Positions 60,530-64,000 of a stretch of 64,000 nt of DNA are shown piece after piece; the first letter of the stretch is position 1, and each line of letters opens with the position of its first letter. The notes beneath the pieces are model-generated. The model did not search any database. It had not been told where the DNA came from and worked only from the letters and a program-made list of their open reading frames with translations. Location of the stretch: the NCBI GenBank assembly GCA_902801425.1, contig CADCIQ010000035.1:1-64000 (forward strand), read 5' to 3'. The translations under genes were made by a program, and so were the position numbers. Origin of the DNA: an uncultured Bacteroidales bacterium. GTDB taxonomy: Bacteria > Bacteroidota > Bacteroidia > Bacteroidales > Bacteroidaceae.

Positions 60530-60700
60530 AGCGTGGGTTAGACGAATCCGCACCTCTGGTGCTTGAACTGACAAAAATTACCAATCTGCGCAATCTTTAA
60601 CCAATAAAAAAAATTATGGAAAAAGATTGCGCAGATTGGTAATTATTGTCAGTTAAAAGCAACTTGTTGCTCATCACATCAGTTCATAGGACTCGCGTTA
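60530..60700. repeat. Composite element with TTACCAATC hairpin, second copy
   Basis: Degenerate bounding ends GCGTGGGTTAGACGAAT (60530-60546) and TTCATAGGACTCGCGTT (60683-60699) enclose arms at 60568-60597 and 60623-60652 that pair with one mismatch in 30. The arms share CTGACAATAATTACCAATCT with the copy at 23591-23680; the second unit differs (GCGCAATC for TACCAATC). The stop codon of the following minus-strand gene (60698-60700) lies exactly at its right end. Confidence 0.85.
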
Positions 60701-61570
60701 ATACAGTTTGTTTATTTCTTCTTCAGAAAGACCAGTTGCAGCAGCTATCTGACTGACTGATAATATTCCCATTTCTTTTAATGATTTAGCTGTGGATATT
60801 TGTCGTGCCCTGTCACCTTCAGCTCGTCCTTCCTCACGACCTTTAGCTTCACCTTTAAGAAATTTCTCTGACAATGCCGTGCGTTCCCTACTTACGGAAT
60901 CCCAGTAACGATCAATAGCCCATAGCTCTGCATCGCTATACGCAGATTCTTCAACAAGACTAACGGCTTTGGCTACATTATCATCCATAAGGAGTTCCTT
61001 GTCAACCTCCCTTGTATGCTCGTTAATCTCAGTAAGGAATCTAAGCCACAGCACAGCCATCTTCTTGTCAAGAACCGTGTTGGGCTTGAACTTAGGCAAC
61101 TCGACGAATATCATTTCTATATCGTCAATGGTGTATTCCTTGTACTTGCTATGAGTCATCATATAGCAATGATAGAAATCATTTGGAAGTTCAGGGAAAG
61201 CAATATCATTAACGAGACTGAGAGTATAAACTGGTTTTAACTCAGAATATTTCTCTCCACGATCAGCAGGCAATGAGTATGCCTTACAGGTATTCAAAAG
61301 CACTCTCTGCCTGAACGCATCCGTCCAGTACATCTGCATTTCCACAAGGAATTGACGCCCGTCCTTATCCTTGCAACGCACATCCACTATGGTGTCTTTC
61401 TTATCGGGATTTACAGGCACCATCTCAGAAGGAAGATATTCCAGCTCTATAATATCTTTGCCTTCTGGCAGAGGCAGGAGGGCATTGAGGAAACTGATGA
61501 GCAATTCCTTATGCTCACCAAACACCTTCTTAAAGGTCAAATCCGCTTTAGGATCAAGATATTTTGCCAT
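60698..61570 (-). CDS. Rpn/PD-(D/E)XK nuclease-transposase family protein
   Basis: This 290-aa protein has an N-terminal nuclease fold ('DPKADLTFKKVFGEHKELLISFLNALLPL', D and E/Q motif in 'TIVDVRCKDKDGRQFLVEMQM'). A charged 'EAKGREEGRAEG' segment and the usual C-terminal HTH-like tail ('SVSQIAAATGLSEEEINKLY') follow. It is a distinct subfamily from the protein at 45726-46805. Such genes are multicopy in Bacteroidales; the cellular role is not settled. Its 3' end abuts a composite repeat element. The promoter is at 61651-61683. Confidence 0.85.
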   Translation of the reverse strand: MAKYLDPKADLTFKKVFGEHKELLISFLNALLPLPEGKDIIELEYLPSEMVPVNPDKKDTIVDVRCKDKDGRQFLVEMQMYWTDAFRQRVLLNTCKAYSLPADRGEKYSELKPVYTLSLVNDIAFPELPNDFYHCYMMTHSKYKEYTIDDIEMIFVELPKFKPNTVLDKKMAVLWLRFLTEINEHTREVDKELLMDDNVAKAVSLVEESAYSDAELWAIDRYWDSVSRERTALSEKFLKGEAKGREEGRAEGDRARQISTAKSLKEMGILSVSQIAAATGLSEEEINKLY

Positions 61571-61650
61571 AATGTTAAAAGTCTAAGGTCTAAAGTCAAA
61601 GGACAAAGGTCTTTAGCCTTTAGTCGCTCGTCTTTTGACTATCCTGAGTG

Positions 61651-61683
61651 CAAAGATACACAATTTTCCTTTTACCTCCAAAA
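61651..61683 (-). promoter_or_regulatory. Promoter of the Rpn-like gene
   Basis: On the minus strand TTTG (61683-61680), 21 nt, then TATCTTTG (61658-61651). The leader is about 75 nt to ATG 61570 and holds AAAGTCTAAGGTC-type repeat words. Confidence 0.6.
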
Positions 61684-61797
61684 AATATATGTTTTTTTTC
61701 ATTTGTATGTCATAGTGTAGTTTTCCAGTTTTCCTTACAACTTTGTACTTGTGGATGTTGAATCTGGATGTTGAATCATATCACAGAGAACATTTAA

Positions 61798-63945
61798 TCA
61801 TGGAATTGCTTTCACATAATCCTTAAATTGATTAAGCGTCAATGTTTTCTCTTCACCATTTGCCAACAAAGATATATGCCAAACTTCACCTTTTAATACT
61901 GGTAGATAGAAATTATAGCCAGTAAGAAGAGAGGCTTGCTTGTAACATCTTTTCAATTCTTCCATCTTGTCTTTATAATCGTCAGAGTCAAAATGTGATG
62001 CGTTAGAACAATTCACACTTTTAACTTCAAACAAGTGTATTCTGCCATAATAATCTTTCATGACAAAATCTGGATAAGACGAATGAATCTTTCCAAGACA
62101 ATACTCAAACTTTATTTCCGATTGAGACAAGAAATTTTTACCCCATAGATATTTTTTCTCTGGATTCAACTTCTGTGGCTCTTTAGAACCATCCAACAAC
62201 AGTTCTCCTGCGTGAGGGTTATTCTTGCCAACATCTACACGCATAGCAACTCTTTCGCCTTCTGCGTTGTCGCCTTGAGCAAGTTCTTTGAGGATTTCTG
62301 CAAATTCCCTCTCTGCATCACTATCAAAAGAGAATTTTGCAGAATCAACGCCTTTTCTTTTCCACACCCAATCTCCAATGCTGACGTATTTTTCCATATC
62401 TGTGTATGATGATTCTATAGGGAAGGAAACCTCTTTTACCTTGCCTTCCTCATCTGTTGACAACACCATACTTTCTGAATAGTCACACAAATATGATGAA
62501 TTCTTAGCGATTATATCATCAGCATTCTCCGCAAAAAGAAACCATCGGTCGGTATCTGTCGCATAAGAACTGCACATATCTTTTATTTCCTTATCGGCAT
62601 TCTTTAGCTTCCTATAAAGATCAAAGATACTGCCATAAGTAGCATGTTTGGGTTTAGCAGCCAAATACGCTTCAACATCAAAATCATCCCTTTGTCTCCA
62701 AGTCTTAAGGCGGGTTGTTTTAATCCTAAGATTGTCTGTTATATCCGTTGGCTCTTCAAACAGTCTTGTATAGCGAATTTTTGCTTCCTCTTTTTTCCTT
62801 AATCCCCATACCCATGCAGTCATAGCCAACTCTTTAGCCTCGTCTGATAGCTTTTCAAAATCCAAAAGTCGAGGATTTCTCCTAACTCGTCCTAATACCT
62901 GTTCGTCAAGCTGATCACTTTTAGTATTTCTGACCTGATACAACATACATGCACGAGGAATGTCCCAACCTTCAGAAATCACCATCTTGAAGATGATGAT
63001 ATCTACAGTTGAACTGGACTCTTTTACATAATCCCTCCAACGTGAGACTGGCAATCCCTTATGCTTACAATCATCATTTGTGTCACTTCCTTCGTTTGAC
63101 TCTCTTCCTTTCTGCGTTTTTTGCATGATTGTCATCCATTTCAAGGCTTGATGTTCTGGCTTATTAAGAACATTGAAAATCTTTTCCAATTCTTCATCAG
63201 CCTTGTCTTTATTGGAAATTTGAATAATCAGACAAGGATTTACTCCAAGTAAATTCCTGTATTTTTCCTTTATTTCCTCGAACTTGTCAATCGCTACAGA
63301 CACATCAACCTCATCTTCACATAGCTCAACCTTCTTTATTAGTTGTGAATTTATAGCCTGTTCTTCTGTTATTTCAACATCGGGAACTTGCCCTCGTGAC
63401 AGTTTTGGAGTTGCAGAGATATTTATAGTTTTGGTAAAATACAAACGAGCAAGTTCATCAAGGTTATTTGTAGCCTGATGACATTCATCCTTGATGACAT
63501 ATATTTGCTTATTCAAACCACTTCCATAGAGATTAGCTGTAATCTCCTGAAGGAAATTATCCATAGAGCCACGCATGAGAAGACCACCTTCCTTGTAAAG
63601 GTCTCTTGGCAAAACATAGACATTATAATCGGTAGGAATAAACAAACTCTCTTCACCTGACAAAGAGGTACTTATAATGTACGGCTTCAACATAGGGAAA
63701 TCTCCATGTTGCTGATATTCCACGAATTTCTCGTAATTTTGCTGACCAAGATTTCCCTTTGACAAAGTAGAAACAATGAAAACAATGTCATCTCGTTCAG
63801 AAAGAATACGATTCATCAAATCCGCCATCATGTGAGTCTTACCGCTACCTGTTGGTGATTTGAATGTGACATTATCTTTTTCTCTTATCTTTTCTATAAG
63901 AGAAGATACGGCTTCATCATGTAAATCAATTACTTCCTGTAACAT
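61798..63945 (-). CDS. Type III restriction-modification Res subunit
   Basis: This 715-aa protein is an SF2 helicase with Walker A SPTGSGKT (K36), a DECH box (153-156) and motif VI VLGRVRRNPR. 'MVISEGWDIPRACMLYQVRNTKSDQLDEQ' is typical of type III Res. The C-terminal endonuclease has the PD...ExK triad: D626 in YPDFVM, E640 and K642 in FEVKS. It cuts DNA together with a Mod methyltransferase. The length is short for Res (often 850-1000 aa). The gene starts 2 bp after the stop of another minus-strand gene that runs off the window and would be the expected place for mod. Confidence 0.88.
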   Translation of the reverse strand: MLQEVIDLHDEAVSSLIEKIREKDNVTFKSPTGSGKTHMMADLMNRILSERDDIVFIVSTLSKGNLGQQNYEKFVEYQQHGDFPMLKPYIISTSLSGEESLFIPTDYNVYVLPRDLYKEGGLLMRGSMDNFLQEITANLYGSGLNKQIYVIKDECHQATNNLDELARLYFTKTINISATPKLSRGQVPDVEITEEQAINSQLIKKVELCEDEVDVSVAIDKFEEIKEKYRNLLGVNPCLIIQISNKDKADEELEKIFNVLNKPEHQALKWMTIMQKTQKGRESNEGSDTNDDCKHKGLPVSRWRDYVKESSSTVDIIIFKMVISEGWDIPRACMLYQVRNTKSDQLDEQVLGRVRRNPRLLDFEKLSDEAKELAMTAWVWGLRKKEEAKIRYTRLFEEPTDITDNLRIKTTRLKTWRQRDDFDVEAYLAAKPKHATYGSIFDLYRKLKNADKEIKDMCSSYATDTDRWFLFAENADDIIAKNSSYLCDYSESMVLSTDEEGKVKEVSFPIESSYTDMEKYVSIGDWVWKRKGVDSAKFSFDSDAEREFAEILKELAQGDNAEGERVAMRVDVGKNNPHAGELLLDGSKEPQKLNPEKKYLWGKNFLSQSEIKFEYCLGKIHSSYPDFVMKDYYGRIHLFEVKSVNCSNASHFDSDDYKDKMEELKRCYKQASLLTGYNFYLPVLKGEVWHISLLANGEEKTLTLNQFKDYVKAIP

Positions 63946-63947
63946 AG

Positions 63948-64000
63948 CTATTTACTTTCTACTCGTTTGACCCAATCTTTGTCACTCTCAATAGATTTTT
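63948..64000 (-). CDS. 3' end of a gene upstream of res (partial)
   Basis: An open minus-strand frame enters from the right edge and stops at TAG 63948-63950, encoding …KSIESDKDWVKRVESK. It is 2 bp from the Res start codon, so the two are cotranscribed. A type III Mod methyltransferase is expected here by context, but 16 codons cannot show it. Confidence 0.5.
   Translation of the reverse strand, partial: KSIESDKDWVKRVESK

Overview
The window looks like a chromosomal segment of a Prevotella-type member of the Bacteroidales. Four things point there. There are tandem susC/susD pairs followed by a SusE-like (DUF1735-type) lipoprotein. The operon exbB-exbD-exbD-tonB is present. Nearly every transcription start I can place carries a Bacteroidetes promoter (TTTG, about 20 nt, then TAnnTTTG). 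Secreted proteins end in Prevotella-style 'LAGQRV...GKKYF.K' tails. No rRNA or tRNA gene, CRISPR array, integrase or classical IS was seen.

Layout. 1-1.5 kb: a cobalamin riboswitch on the minus strand placed directly before an unknown 125-aa gene. 1.6-6.9 kb: a 1784-aa DUF4011-type helicase/nuclease. 7-18 kb (minus): a signalling operon (REC-SpoIIE phosphatase, membrane coiled-coil/WD40-like protein, propeller histidine kinase without its phospho-acceptor His, short soluble histidine kinase), followed by a TonB-dependent receptor and a secreted DUF3836-like protein. 18-22.7 kb: radical SAM protein, a solitary tonB, a membrane-anchored HTH regulator and an M48 lipoprotein peptidase. 24-39.5 kb: a polysaccharide-utilisation operon with the order of the Xus xylan system (susC-susD-susC-susD-susE-like-GH10-like), then a secreted protein with repeated carbohydrate-binding-like modules. 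The GH10-like protein has lost catalytic residues. 41-45.5 kb: BspA-type LRR protein, TauE/SafE permease and a GH2 glycosidase. 45.7-64 kb: two Rpn/PD-(D/E)XK proteins, TPR protein, phosphate-binding-like lipoprotein, tonB-exbD-exbD-exbB, an aminotransferase, an LptF/G permease, a frameshifted PurH-like gene, rplS, a split 5'-nucleotidase and a type III restriction Res subunit.

The intergenic DNA is the most unusual part. It holds short composite elements bounded by copies of AACGTGAGTTCGAYGAATT in inverted orientation. Their interiors are long hairpins whose arms are tandem 9-11 bp units, and I see five hairpin sequence types. A second, G-rich palindromic repeat has entered reading frames (helicase, radical SAM protein) in frame. 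Two paralogous candidate small RNAs, each with its own promoter and terminator, sit in the two largest gene-free stretches.
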